From: Sulfitobacter sp. THAF37
GTDB lineage: Bacteria > Pseudomonadota > Alphaproteobacteria > Rhodobacterales > Rhodobacteraceae
DNA: 64,000 bases
Assembly: GCF_009363555.1 (NCBI RefSeq)
Contig: NZ_CP045372.1
Coordinates: 1,561,501-1,625,500, forward strand
Reading direction: 5' to 3'
This document shows, in pieces, positions 26,409 to 34,828 of the stretch. A program made the translations under genes and the position numbers. The notes under the pieces are model-generated. The model was not told the origin of the DNA. It made no database searches and was given only the letters and a program-made list of their open reading frames with translations. Position 1 is the stretch's first letter. Each line of letters begins with the position of its first letter.

Positions 26409-27026
26409 TCAGACCTTGAGCATCGCTTCGAACATCCGCCGCAGGTGGGTGGAGGCCCGGGCGTGCGGGTCTTCATCGGGGCCCATCAGGATACTGACCT
26501 GGCTTTCGAAATCCGCATAATGCTGTGTCGTGGCCCAGATCGAAAAGATCAGGTGCTGCGGGTCCAGCGGCGGCAGCCGGCCCTGGGCGGACCAGCTGGC
26601 GATCAGGGCGCATTTCTCGTCGAAGAGCGGTTTCAGGTGGCCGGTCAGTTCGGGTTCGATCCGCGGGGCGCCCTGAAGGATCTCATTGGCGAACAGCCGG
26701 CTTTCGCGGGGCAGGTCGCGGGCCATGTCGAGTTTGCGCTGCACGTATGACAGGATTTCCGTCGCCGGATCACCTTGCGGGTTCATCGCCACCAGCGGAT
26801 CCAGCCAGCTGTCCATCAGACGGCTGAGCAGGGTGACGTGGATGTCCTCCTTGCCGTCAAAGTAATACAGGATGTTCGGCTTGCTCAGTCCTGCCTCCGC
26901 CGCGATCTGATCGAGCGTCGCGCCGCGAAAGCCGTGCCGCGAAAACACCTCAAGTGCTGCGTCCAGGATCTTTCCACGGTTGCGTTTCTGGATGCGGCTT
27001 GGTTTCTTGGACGCGCCGTCTGGCAA
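26409..27026 (-). CDS. rutR: TetR-family pyrimidine repressor, RutR-like
   Basis: A 205-residue TetR-family regulator. The helix-turn-helix is in AALEVFSRHGFRGATLDQIA plus AGLSKPNILYYFDGKE. The C-terminal half (SRLFANEIL, FSIWATTQHYADF) matches the YcdC/RutR ligand-binding domain, which in Escherichia coli binds uracil or thymine and releases DNA. The best start is the TTG at 27026, preceded by AGGGAG at normal spacing; a GTG at 27074 is possible. Divergent from the amidohydrolase gene, with a candidate operator in the shared region. Confidence 0.88.
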   Translation of the reverse strand: MPDGASKKPSRIQKRNRGKILDAALEVFSRHGFRGATLDQIAAEAGLSKPNILYYFDGKEDIHVTLLSRLMDSWLDPLVAMNPQGDPATEILSYVQRKLDMARDLPRESRLFANEILQGAPRIEPELTGHLKPLFDEKCALIASWSAQGRLPPLDPQHLIFSIWATTQHYADFESQVSILMGPDEDPHARASTHLRRMFEAMLKV

Positions 27027-27128
27027 GGGCGTCTCCCTTCGGATGCTGATAATTGAGGCATGTCCCCAAAGCACGGAAACGAGGCCAAAGCAGTTCTTGA
27101 CAGATGCCAGTGTAATCGCAATCGTGCC

Positions 27129-27144
27129 TTTACCAAATGGTAAA
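27129..27144 (+). promoter_or_regulatory. Candidate RutR operator in the rutR/amidohydrolase intergenic region
   Basis: TTTACCAAATGGTAAA is a palindrome matching TTGACCAnnTGGTCAA except at one symmetric position in each half. It lies 32 bases before the amidohydrolase start and just downstream of a TTGACA at 27097-27102 that could be a -35 element, so occupancy would block transcription and could also autoregulate rutR. Confidence 0.75.
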
Positions 27145-27176
27145 ATTTAATCGCCAGCCTGTCGAGGAGCCAGCAG

Positions 27177-28427
27177 ATGCCCGCACCCGGAGAGAACCTG
27201 AGGACGAACCCGGACCGCCTGTGGGACAGCCTGATGGAGATGGCCAGGATCGGGCCGGGCGTGGCGGGTGGCAACAATCGGCAGACCCTGACGGATGAGG
27301 ATGCCGAGGGCCGCGCGCTGTTCCGGAAATGGTGCGAGGACGCGGGCTGCACCATGGGGCTGGACCAGATGGGCAACATGTTCGCGCACCGCGAGGGCAC
27401 GGACCCCGACGCGTTGCCGGTCTATGTGGGCTCGCACCTTGATACGCAGCCGACGGGCGGCAAGTATGACGGCGTGCTGGGTGTGCTTGCGGGGCTTGAG
27501 ATCGTGCGCACCCTGAATGACCTGGGGGTCAAGACCAAGCACCCGATCGTCGTGACCAACTTCACGAACGAGGAGGGCACCCGCTATGCCCCCGCGATGC
27601 TGTCATCGGGGGTGTTCGCGGGGATCCACACCCAGGACTGGGCCTATGATCGCGTCGATGCGGAGGGCAAATCCTTTGGCGACGAGCTCAAGCGCATCGG
27701 CTGGCGCGGCGAGGAAGAGACGGGTGCGCGCAAGATGCACGCCTTTTTCGAGCTTCACATCGAACAGGGGCCAATCCTGGAGGCCGAGGACAAGCAGATC
27801 GGGGTTGTCACCCACGGGCAGGGATTGTCCTGGACGCAGGTGACGGTGACGGGCAAGGACAGCCACACCGGATCGACCCCCATGCCGATGCGCCGCAACG
27901 CGGGGCTGGGCATGGCGCGCATTCTGGAGAAGGTGGACGAGATCGCCTGGTCGCACAAACCGCATGCGGTGGGGGCGGCGGGGCATATCGACGTCTATCC
28001 CAATTCGCGCAACGTGATCCCGGGCAAGGTGGTCTTTACCGTCGATTTCCGGTCGCCCGACCTGAGCGTGATCGAGGACATGGAAAAGCGCCTGCGGCAG
28101 GAGGCGCAGAAGATCGCGGATGACATGGAGCTTGGCATCGAATTCGAGAAGGTCGGCGGGTTCGACCCGGTGGCATTCGATGAGGGATGCGTCAGCGCGG
28201 TGCGCGACGCGGCCGAGCGGCTGGGCTACAGCCACATGAACCTGATCTCGGGCGCGGGGCACGATGCCTGCTGGATCAACCGCGTCGCCCCCACGGCGAT
28301 GGTGATGTGCCCCTGCGTCGACGGGCTGAGCCACAACGAGGCGGAAGAGATTTCGAAGGACTGGGCGCAGGCGGGCACCGATGTCTTGTTGCACGCGGTG
28401 GTGGAAACAGCAGAGGTTGTCGGGTGA
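27177..28427 (+). CDS. Zn-dependent M20-family amidohydrolase, probable beta-ureidopropionase
   Basis: A 416-residue dimetal amidohydrolase of the allantoate/N-carbamoyl-amino-acid hydrolase group. Metal ligands appear in VGSHLDTQPTGGKYDG and NEEGTRYAP, with HIEQGP and the dimerisation-lid motif HTGSTPM after them, and a final SGAGHDA histidine. The family includes HyuC and bacterial beta-ureidopropionases. The position between rutR and dihydropyrimidinase indicates N-carbamoyl-beta-alanine as substrate, giving beta-alanine, CO2 and ammonia, the third step of the pathway. Context decides the substrate; the sequence alone does not. Confidence 0.9.
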   Translation: MPAPGENLRTNPDRLWDSLMEMARIGPGVAGGNNRQTLTDEDAEGRALFRKWCEDAGCTMGLDQMGNMFAHREGTDPDALPVYVGSHLDTQPTGGKYDGVLGVLAGLEIVRTLNDLGVKTKHPIVVTNFTNEEGTRYAPAMLSSGVFAGIHTQDWAYDRVDAEGKSFGDELKRIGWRGEEETGARKMHAFFELHIEQGPILEAEDKQIGVVTHGQGLSWTQVTVTGKDSHTGSTPMPMRRNAGLGMARILEKVDEIAWSHKPHAVGAAGHIDVYPNSRNVIPGKVVFTVDFRSPDLSVIEDMEKRLRQEAQKIADDMELGIEFEKVGGFDPVAFDEGCVSAVRDAAERLGYSHMNLISGAGHDACWINRVAPTAMVMCPCVDGLSHNEAEEISKDWAQAGTDVLLHAVVETAEVVG

Positions 28428-28435
28428 GGCTGGTG

Positions 28436-28480
28436 CCGATTTTTTGGAAAAAATCGGTCCGGAATTTTCGAAAATTCCGG
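28436..28480. repeat. Tandem 10-bp hairpins, copy 1
   Basis: Two perfect hairpins lie head to tail: 28436-28457 (CCGATTTTTT stem, two-base loop) and 28459-28480 (CCGGAATTTT stem, CG loop), one base apart. The same layout occurs at 63832-63876 with different stems. It sits inside the operon, 8 bases after the amidohydrolase stop and 8 before the next start, so it may attenuate or stabilise the mRNA. Confidence 0.7.
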
Positions 28481-28488
28481 GGCAGCGC

Positions 28489-28812
28489 ATGATTGCACAG
28501 GGGCTGTCGATACCCCGGCGGATCAGCACGCTGCTGGATGCGGAGGTGGCGCAGGCCCTGTCCAGCGCCGACCGTATCGACCGGCGCACCGCCCGGGAAT
28601 TCCAGCGCCTGCGGCGTGTGCCGCGCGAAGTGACGGTGACATTTTCGGGCGGCATCACCCAGCGGTGCTGGTCGGTCAGCCGCGGGGACGGCACCTACCG
28701 GGTCGTTTACCTGCCGACAGCGGGGTATTTCTCGCTTTGCGTGGAAAGCGATTTCGGGCCGCTGGATATCGGGGTGCACGGGCCTGCGCTGGGGTGTTTC
28801 GGATCGGTCTGA
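28489..28812 (+). CDS. Hypothetical protein in the pyrimidine operon
   Basis: A 107-residue soluble protein, starting MIAQGLSIPRRIST. It has an N-terminal helical region (to about residue 45) and a C-terminal beta-rich region with VTVTFSGGITQRCWSV, TYRVVYLPTAGYFSL and ESDFGPLDIGVHGPA. I do not recognise the family. It is co-oriented between the amidohydrolase (61 bases upstream, separated by the tandem hairpins) and dihydropyrimidinase (71 bases downstream), so it is probably co-transcribed. A regulatory, binding or chaperone-like role in pyrimidine use is possible but not shown. Confidence 0.65.
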   Translation: MIAQGLSIPRRISTLLDAEVAQALSSADRIDRRTAREFQRLRRVPREVTVTFSGGITQRCWSVSRGDGTYRVVYLPTAGYFSLCVESDFGPLDIGVHGPALGCFGSV

Positions 28813-28883
28813 GGCGGGGGCGCGGCCCCCGCGGGACGCTTCGGAACATTTGGGCACAAAGAGAAACTGACGGGAGAGACGTG

Positions 28884-30344
28884 ATGAGCAAGGTGATCAA
28901 GGGCGGCATGGTCTGCACGGCGGACCGGACCTGGAAGGCGGATGTGCTGATCGAGGGCGAAAAGATCGTCCGCATCGGCGAGGACCTGACAGGCGACGAA
29001 TATATCGACGCGGAAGGCGCCTATGTCATTCCCGGCGGGATCGACCCGCATACCCATCTGGAAATGCCCTTCATGGGCACCACCGCCGCCGAGACCTTCG
29101 AGAGCGGCACATGGGCCGCCGCCTGTGGCGGGACCACGATGATTGTCGATTTCTGCCTGCCGGGTGCCGATGGCAGCATCAAGAACGCGATCAACGAATG
29201 GCACCGCAAGTCCGCGCCCCAGATCTGTTCCGACGTCGGCTATCACATGGCGATCACCGGCTGGGACGAGAATGTCTTTAACGAGATGAAGGACGCCGTG
29301 GAGATGGGCGTGAACTCGTTCAAGCATTTCATGGCCTACAAGGGCGCGCTGATGATCGAGGACGACGAGATGTTCGCGTCCTTCAAACGCTGTGCCGAGC
29401 TGGGCGCGCTGCCGATGGTCCATGCCGAGAACGGCGACCTGGTGGCAGAGCTGCAGCAGAAGTATTTCGATCAGGGCATCACCGGGCCGGAGGGCCACGC
29501 CTATTCCCGCCCACCGGAGCTGGAGGGGGAGGCGGCGAACCGTGCGATTACCATCGCCGATACCGCCGGTGTGCCCTTGTACATCGTGCATGTCTCCTGC
29601 GAGCAGACCCACGAGGCGATCCGCCGGGCGCGACAAAAGGGGATGCGGGTTTACGGCGAGCCGCTGATCCAGTTCCTGACGCTGGACGAGAGCGAATATT
29701 TCAACAAGGACTGGGACCATGCCGCGCGCCGCGTCATGTCGCCCCCGTTCCGCAGCAAGGACCATCAGGACAGCCTCTGGGCCGGGTTGCAGGCGGGGTC
29801 GCTGCAGGTGGTGGCGACGGACCACGCCGCCTTCTCGACCGAGCAGAAACGTGCCGGCAAGGATGATTTCCGCATCATTCCCAACGGGTCGAACGGGCTG
29901 GAGGAACGTCTGAGCGTGCTCTGGACGACAGGGGTGGAGACCGGGCGGCTGACGCCGAACGAATTCGTCGCCGCGACCTCGACCAATGTGGCCAAGATCC
30001 TCAACATCTATCCGCGCAAGGGGGCCATCGTCGAAGGCGCGGATGCGGATATCGTGGTGTGGGATCCCAAGATCACCAAGACGATCACACCCGCCAACCA
30101 TCATTCGGTGCTCGACTACAACGTCTTCGAGGGCTTCGAAGTGACGGCGAACGCGCGTTACACGCTGAGCCGGGGCGAGGTGATCTGGGCCTGGGGGCAG
30201 AACAGCCAGCCGCAGCCGGGCCGGGGCAAGTTCATCCCGCGCCCCGCCTTCCCCAGCGCCAACGTGGCGCTGTCGAAATGGAAGGAGTTGAATTCTCCGA
30301 AGATGATCAAGCGCGATCCTTTGAACATTCCGGCGGGGATTTGA
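28884..30344 (+). CDS. hydA: Dihydropyrimidinase
   Basis: A 486-residue cyclic amidohydrolase. Metal-binding DPHTHLEMPF, the lysine expected to be carbamylated in FKHFMAYKGAL, HVSCEQ and ATDHAAF appear in family order. It opens dihydrouracil or dihydrothymine to the N-carbamoyl-beta-amino acid, the second step of reductive pyrimidine degradation. The ATG at 28884 with GGGAGAG upstream is preferred to the long open frame before it, which belongs to the preceding gene in another frame. The ABC transporter gene begins 4 bases after the stop, implying coupling. Confidence 0.93.
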   Translation: MSKVIKGGMVCTADRTWKADVLIEGEKIVRIGEDLTGDEYIDAEGAYVIPGGIDPHTHLEMPFMGTTAAETFESGTWAAACGGTTMIVDFCLPGADGSIKNAINEWHRKSAPQICSDVGYHMAITGWDENVFNEMKDAVEMGVNSFKHFMAYKGALMIEDDEMFASFKRCAELGALPMVHAENGDLVAELQQKYFDQGITGPEGHAYSRPPELEGEAANRAITIADTAGVPLYIVHVSCEQTHEAIRRARQKGMRVYGEPLIQFLTLDESEYFNKDWDHAARRVMSPPFRSKDHQDSLWAGLQAGSLQVVATDHAAFSTEQKRAGKDDFRIIPNGSNGLEERLSVLWTTGVETGRLTPNEFVAATSTNVAKILNIYPRKGAIVEGADADIVVWDPKITKTITPANHHSVLDYNVFEGFEVTANARYTLSRGEVIWAWGQNSQPQPGRGKFIPRPAFPSANVALSKWKELNSPKMIKRDPLNIPAGI

Positions 30345-30348
30345 CCAG

Positions 30349-31179
30349 GTGACTGATGCATCGCCCGCCGGGGACACGTCTGCCCCCGCCAGCTCCTTAT
30401 CGCAGCAGCCGGTTATTTCGGCACGTGACCTCGACCTGACTTTCGAGACCAGCGATGGGCCGATCCACGCGTTGAAGGATGTCAGCCTGGATATCGACAA
30501 GGGCGACTTCGTCTCCTTCATCGGCCCCTCGGGTTGTGGCAAGACGACCTTCCTGCGGGTGATGGCCGACCTCGAAAAGCCCACGGGCGGCACTGTTACG
30601 GTGAACGGCATGACGCCGGAAGAAGCCCGGAAGTCGCGGGCTTATGGCTATGTGTTCCAGGCGGCGGGGCTTTATCCCTGGCGCACGATTGGCGGGAATA
30701 TCCGCCTGCCGCTGGAGATCATGGGCATCCCCAAGGCCGAGCAGGACGCGCGCGTGGCGCGGGTGCTGGATTTGGTGGAGTTGAGCGGGTTTGAGCGGAA
30801 ATTCCCCTGGCAGCTGTCGGGCGGGATGCAGCAGAGGGCCAGCATTGCGCGGGCACTGGGGTTCGATGCGGATATCCTGCTGATGGACGAGCCCTTCGGC
30901 GCCCTGGATGAAATCGTGCGCGACCATCTGAACGAGCAGTTGCTGAAACTGTGGGAACGCACCGGCAAGACCATCGCTTTCGTGACGCATTCGATCCCGG
31001 AGGCGGTATTCCTCAGTACGAAAATCGTGGTGATGTCGCCGCGCCCGGGCAGGATCACCGACGTGATCGACAGCCCGCTGCCGCGCGAGCGGCCGCTGGA
31101 TATTCGCGACACGCCGGAATTTCTGGAGGTGGCCCACCGGGTGCGTAAAGGGTTGCGGGCGGGGCATGGAGATGCGTGA
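30349..31179 (+). CDS. ABC importer ATP-binding protein (nitrate/taurine/pyrimidine type)
   Basis: A 276-residue ATPase with Walker A GPSGCGKTT, signature LSGGMQQR, Walker B ILLMDEPFGALD and H-loop VTHS. The sequence is of the SsuB/TauB/ThiZ class. It starts with GTG at 30349, immediately after hydA. With two permeases and a NMT1/THI5-type binding protein it makes a complete importer. Operon position indicates a pyrimidine, hydantoin or dihydropyrimidine substrate. Confidence 0.88.
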   Translation: MTDASPAGDTSAPASSLSQQPVISARDLDLTFETSDGPIHALKDVSLDIDKGDFVSFIGPSGCGKTTFLRVMADLEKPTGGTVTVNGMTPEEARKSRAYGYVFQAAGLYPWRTIGGNIRLPLEIMGIPKAEQDARVARVLDLVELSGFERKFPWQLSGGMQQRASIARALGFDADILLMDEPFGALDEIVRDHLNEQLLKLWERTGKTIAFVTHSIPEAVFLSTKIVVMSPRPGRITDVIDSPLPRERPLDIRDTPEFLEVAHRVRKGLRAGHGDA

Positions 31180-31328
31180 GCGCGATAAAGCGGCCCGGTC
31201 CGCCACGACTTGCTGTGACGTTCCGGGTCCGCTCCGCCGTTTGTGTGGGGAGGCGAGGTCCCCCTTCATCGTTCACGGTCATCGGCTCACCAGCCTGTAC
31301 CGCTGGTGCAGAAAACAACCAATTCCTT

Positions 31329-31401
31329 TCATTGTTCTTAAAATACACAAAATCCACCGCCTGCGGCTGGCCGGGTCATTTGTGTATTTGAGGAACAATG
31401 A
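31329..31401. repeat. Intergenic inverted repeat before the first permease
   Basis: Arms at 31329-31351 and 31379-31401 (TCATTGTTC, two variable bases, AAATACACAAA) pair over 23 bp with mismatches around a GC-rich 27-base loop. It lies in the 237-base gap between the ATPase and permease genes, ending 15 bases before the permease start. It resembles the short palindromes that end in a TATTT...AATGAAG pattern in Rhodobacteraceae. It may act as mRNA processing or attenuation structure. Confidence 0.6.
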
Positions 31402-31416
31402 AGCAGGGGGTGTCGC

Positions 31417-32280
31417 ATGAGGCGGTCTGTCGTCCCTGTGTTGACCGTCGTCGGGTTCCTGCTGGTTTTCTGGTATGCAGCGGCGGTCTGGCTCAACGCG
31501 CCCTGGGCCTACAACAAGGCGCAGCGCGCCGGGGCGGATCTGACAGCGGTGCAGCTGGTGACGGATACCTGGTCCCAGAAGAAGCCGAAGCTGCCCGCGC
31601 CGCATCAGGTGGTGCGGGAAGTCTGGGAAACCACCGTGCAGAAGGCGATTACCTCGAAACGGTCGCTGGTCTATCATTCTGGCATCACGCTCAGCGCGAC
31701 CTTGCTCGGGTTTGCCCTGGGCACGGGGCTGGGTATCTTGCTGGCAGTGGGGATCGTCCACAACAGGACGATGGACCTGTCGGTCATGCCGTGGGTCATC
31801 GCGAGCCAGACCATTCCCATTCTCGCGATTGCGCCGATGATCATCGTGGTGCTGAACGCCGTCGGCGTTTCGGGCCTGCTGCCGAAGGCGTTGATCAGCA
31901 TGTATCTGTCGTTCTTTCCGGTTGTGGTGGGCATGGTCAAGGGGCTGCGCAGCCCCGATGCGATGCAGCTGGACCAGATGCGCACATGGCATGCGAGCCG
32001 GGGGCAGACTTTCTGGAAGCTCAGGCTGCCGTCTTCGATGCCGTATCTCTTTACCTCGCTGAAGGTCGCGATGGCGGCATCGCTGGTGGGGGCCATTGTG
32101 GGTGAGCTGCCCACGGGGGCGGTTGCTGGGCTCGGCGCGCGGTTGCTGGCAGGCAGCTATTACGGGCAGACGGTGCAGATCTGGTCGGCGCTGGTGATGG
32201 CGGCGGTTCTGGCAGCCTGTCTGGTCGGGTTCATCGGCCTGTTGCAGCGGTTCACCCTGCGCCGGATGGGGATGAGTTGA
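31417..32280 (+). CDS. ABC importer permease 1
   Basis: A 287-residue BPD_transp_1 permease with an N-terminal membrane segment at residues 7-27 and five or more further helices. The ATPase-contact region is around QLDQMRTWHASRGQTFWKLRLPSSMPYLF, the EAA-loop equivalent. Related to SsuC/ThiX-type permeases. It overlaps the second permease by one base (TGATG), so translation is coupled. Confidence 0.87.
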   Translation: MRRSVVPVLTVVGFLLVFWYAAAVWLNAPWAYNKAQRAGADLTAVQLVTDTWSQKKPKLPAPHQVVREVWETTVQKAITSKRSLVYHSGITLSATLLGFALGTGLGILLAVGIVHNRTMDLSVMPWVIASQTIPILAIAPMIIVVLNAVGVSGLLPKALISMYLSFFPVVVGMVKGLRSPDAMQLDQMRTWHASRGQTFWKLRLPSSMPYLFTSLKVAMAASLVGAIVGELPTGAVAGLGARLLAGSYYGQTVQIWSALVMAAVLAACLVGFIGLLQRFTLRRMGMS

Positions 32281-33119
32281 TGGGTTGGGTTCTGTTCGCC
32301 GTCGCCGCATGGCTGCTGGGCTTGCTGATAAACGTCTCGCTGGCACGACGGCCCTCCAGCTGGTGGGTGTCGCTTGCGGCGCCGATTGTCTTTGGGGTCA
32401 CGCTGTTGGCGGTGTGGGAGGGCGTGGTGCGCGGGTTCGGGATCAACCAGGTGCTGCTGCCTGCGCCCACGGCGATCGCGGCTCGGATCTCAGCTTCGGC
32501 TGACCTGCTCTGGGCCGATTTCGTCCAGACCGTGCTGAAGGGCGCTCTTTCGGGCTATGTGATCGGCTGCGGCGCGGCTTTTCTGATCGCGGTGGCGATC
32601 GACCGCTTTCCGTTCTTGCAACGGGGTCTTCTGCCCGTCGGGAATTTCGTGGCCGCCCTGCCGGTGATCGGGATGGCGCCGATCCTGGTGATGTGGTTCG
32701 GCTTTGACTGGCAGTCCAAGGCGGCGGTTGTCGTGGTCATGGTGTTCTTTCCCATGCTGGTGAACACGGTGCAGGGATTGCAGGCGGCCGATGCAATGCA
32801 GAAGGATCTGATGCGCACCTACGCGGCGGGCTACTGGTCCACCATGATCAAATTGCGACTGCCCTGTGCGATGCCCTTCGTGTTCAACGGTCTCAAGATC
32901 GGGACGACGCTGGCGCTGATCGGTGCGATCGTTGCTGAATTTTTCGGCTCGCCCATCGTCGGGATGGGCTTTCGCATCTCGACATCGGTGGGGCAGTTGA
33001 CCCTGGACCTGGTATGGGCAGAAATCTTTGTCGCGGCGCTGGCGGGCTCGGCCTTCTACGGGCTGATGGCACTGGCCGAACAACGCGTGACATTCTGGCA
33101 TCCAAGCCAGAGGCATTAA
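32280..33119 (+). CDS. ABC importer permease 2
   Basis: A 279-residue permease of the same family. Its EAA-like loop is KDLMRTYAAGYWSTMIKLRLPCAMPFVF. The start codon ATG at 32280 overlaps the upstream stop. Two distinct permeases imply a heterodimeric channel, unlike the homodimeric SsuC. The substrate-binding protein gene follows after 30 bases. Confidence 0.87.
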   Translation: MGWVLFAVAAWLLGLLINVSLARRPSSWWVSLAAPIVFGVTLLAVWEGVVRGFGINQVLLPAPTAIAARISASADLLWADFVQTVLKGALSGYVIGCGAAFLIAVAIDRFPFLQRGLLPVGNFVAALPVIGMAPILVMWFGFDWQSKAAVVVVMVFFPMLVNTVQGLQAADAMQKDLMRTYAAGYWSTMIKLRLPCAMPFVFNGLKIGTTLALIGAIVAEFFGSPIVGMGFRISTSVGQLTLDLVWAEIFVAALAGSAFYGLMALAEQRVTFWHPSQRH

Positions 33120-33149
33120 TCAAGAAGACCAACCAACGGGAGTAAGACT

Positions 33150-34148
33150 ATGAAGAAGATGACCAAGATCGTGGCCGGCGCGGCGCTGGGGCTGTGGGGC
33201 ACGATGGCCCAGGCCGCCGACGATGTGACGCTGCAACTGAAATGGGTCACGCAGGCGCAATTCGCAGGCTACTACGTGGCAAAAGACAAGGGGTTCTACG
33301 AAGAAGAGGGGCTGAACGTCACCATCAAGCCCGGTGGTCCCGACATCGCGCCCGAGCAGGTGATCGTCGGCGGTGGTGCCGATGTGATCGTGACCTGGAT
33401 GGCCGCGGGTCTTGCCGCGCGGGAACGCGGTGTGCCGCTGGTCAATATCGCACAGCCTTTCAAGACCGGTGGCCTTCAGGTCAACTGCCTCAAGTCGACG
33501 GGTGTGGAAAGCCCCGAGGATTTTGCGGGCCGCACCATGGGCGTCTGGTTTTTCGGCAACGAATATCCGTTCTACGCCTGGATGGCGTCGCTGGGGCTTG
33601 AGACGGACGGCGCCGACGAGAACGGCGTGACGGTGCTGAAGCAGGCGTTTTCCGCGGATCCGCTGATCCAGGGACAGGCGGACTGCATTTCGACCATGAC
33701 CTACAACGAGTACAACCAGATCATCGAAGCGGGCATCACCCCTGAAGAGCTGGTCACTTTCAATTACCTGGAAATGGGCTTCGGGATGCTGGAAGACGGG
33801 CTGTATGTCCTGGAGGATGATCTGGAGGATCCGGCCTTCAAGGACAAGATGGTCCGTTTCGTCCGTGCGTCGATGAAGGGCTGGAAATATGCCGAGGAAA
33901 ACCAGGAGGAAGCCGCTGAGATCGTCATCGAGAACGACGCGTCCGGCGCGCAGGAACTGGATCACCAGCTATATATGGTGGGAGAGGTTGCCAAGCTGAC
34001 GGCGGGCAGCAACGGTGCGCTGGACCCGGCGGACTATGAACAGACGGTGCAGACGCTGCTGTCCGCGGTGAGCGAGGAAAACCCCGCCATCACGAAGGAG
34101 CCGGAAGGCGCCTGGACTCATGAGATCACGGATGAAGCACTGAACTGA
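33150..34148 (+). CDS. ABC importer substrate-binding protein, NMT1/THI5-like
   Basis: A 332-residue periplasmic protein with a signal peptide (residues 1-22, ending MAQA-AD) and the fold of the NMT1/THI5 family: LQLKWVTQAQFAGYYVAKDKG is the conserved N-terminal strand and helix. Family members bind hydroxymethylpyrimidine, aminopyrimidines, riboflavin, taurine or sulfonates. Placement after hydA supports a pyrimidine or its dihydro or hydantoin relative. A strong terminator follows 20 bases after the stop, closing the operon. Confidence 0.85.
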   Translation: MKKMTKIVAGAALGLWGTMAQAADDVTLQLKWVTQAQFAGYYVAKDKGFYEEEGLNVTIKPGGPDIAPEQVIVGGGADVIVTWMAAGLAARERGVPLVNIAQPFKTGGLQVNCLKSTGVESPEDFAGRTMGVWFFGNEYPFYAWMASLGLETDGADENGVTVLKQAFSADPLIQGQADCISTMTYNEYNQIIEAGITPEELVTFNYLEMGFGMLEDGLYVLEDDLEDPAFKDKMVRFVRASMKGWKYAEENQEEAAEIVIENDASGAQELDHQLYMVGEVAKLTAGSNGALDPADYEQTVQTLLSAVSEENPAITKEPEGAWTHEITDEALN

Positions 34149-34168
34149 TCCGCGACCCGTCGAGATGG

Positions 34169-34198
34169 AAAAGGCCGGTACGATGTACCGGCCTTTTG
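34169..34198 (+). terminator. Intrinsic terminator ending the pyrimidine/ABC operon
   Basis: AAGGCCGGTAC and GTACCGGCCTT form an 11-bp stem with a three-base loop, followed by a short T-run (TTGCTTTG). Confidence 0.85.
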
Positions 34199-34276
34199 CT
34201 TTGTATGTCTGCGGCTCTTGGGGGGGGTTCCGACGCTGGTTAAGGCGTCGGCCCCCGACGTTTCGCTTCAGTGGAC

Positions 34277-34828
34277 TCAGAGCACGGTGACTTTGGTGCC
34301 CAGGGGAACCCGCTGGTACAGATCCTTGACGTGTTCGTTCAGCATCCGGATGCAGCCGTTGGACACCGACCGGCCGATCGAGCCGGGCTGGTTGGTGCCG
34401 TGGATGCGGAAATACGTGTCCTTGCCGTTCTGGAACAGGTAGAGCGCCCGCGCGCCCAGAGGGTTCGATGGGCCGCCCGGTTGCGCGTCGGTATTGCCGA
34501 TGAAACGCTTGTACGCCTGCGGGTCGCGTTCGATCATCTCATCCGTGGGACGCCAGGTCGGCCATTCCTTTTTCACGTCGATCGTTGCGGTGCCGGTGAA
34601 TTCAAGGCCGGCCTTGCCGACACCGACGCCATAGCGGATCGCCCGACCGGGGGAGGTCACGTAGTACAGGTAGTGGCTGCGCGGCAGGATCAGCAGCTGA
34701 CCTGGCTGATACTGGCTTTTGATCGACACTTCCTGTGGGGTGGGGTCATAGGCACCGGCCTGTGCGCTCAGGGCATGTGGCAGGGCGGCAGCAGCCAGGG
34801 AACTGGCGATAAATGTACGGCGGCGCAT
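34277..34828 (-). CDS. Periplasmic L,D-transpeptidase (YkuD domain)
   Basis: A 183-residue protein with an RRRTFIASSLAAAAL signal of twin-arginine style, ending ALSA-QA. The YkuD domain shows His143 in RIHGTN and catalytic Cys159 in SVSNGCIRM. L,D-transpeptidases make 3-3 crosslinks in peptidoglycan or attach lipoproteins. The start at 34828 is preferred, with GGAG ten bases upstream; an in-frame ATG four codons earlier is possible. Divergent from the response-regulator gene. Confidence 0.9.
   Translation of the reverse strand: MRRRTFIASSLAAAALPHALSAQAGAYDPTPQEVSIKSQYQPGQLLILPRSHYLYYVTSPGRAIRYGVGVGKAGLEFTGTATIDVKKEWPTWRPTDEMIERDPQAYKRFIGNTDAQPGGPSNPLGARALYLFQNGKDTYFRIHGTNQPGSIGRSVSNGCIRMLNEHVKDLYQRVPLGTKVTVL

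Noticed and set aside
26999-27074. Longer rutR start at GTG 27074
   Set aside because: TTG 27026 has AGGGAG at proper spacing and keeps the operator free.
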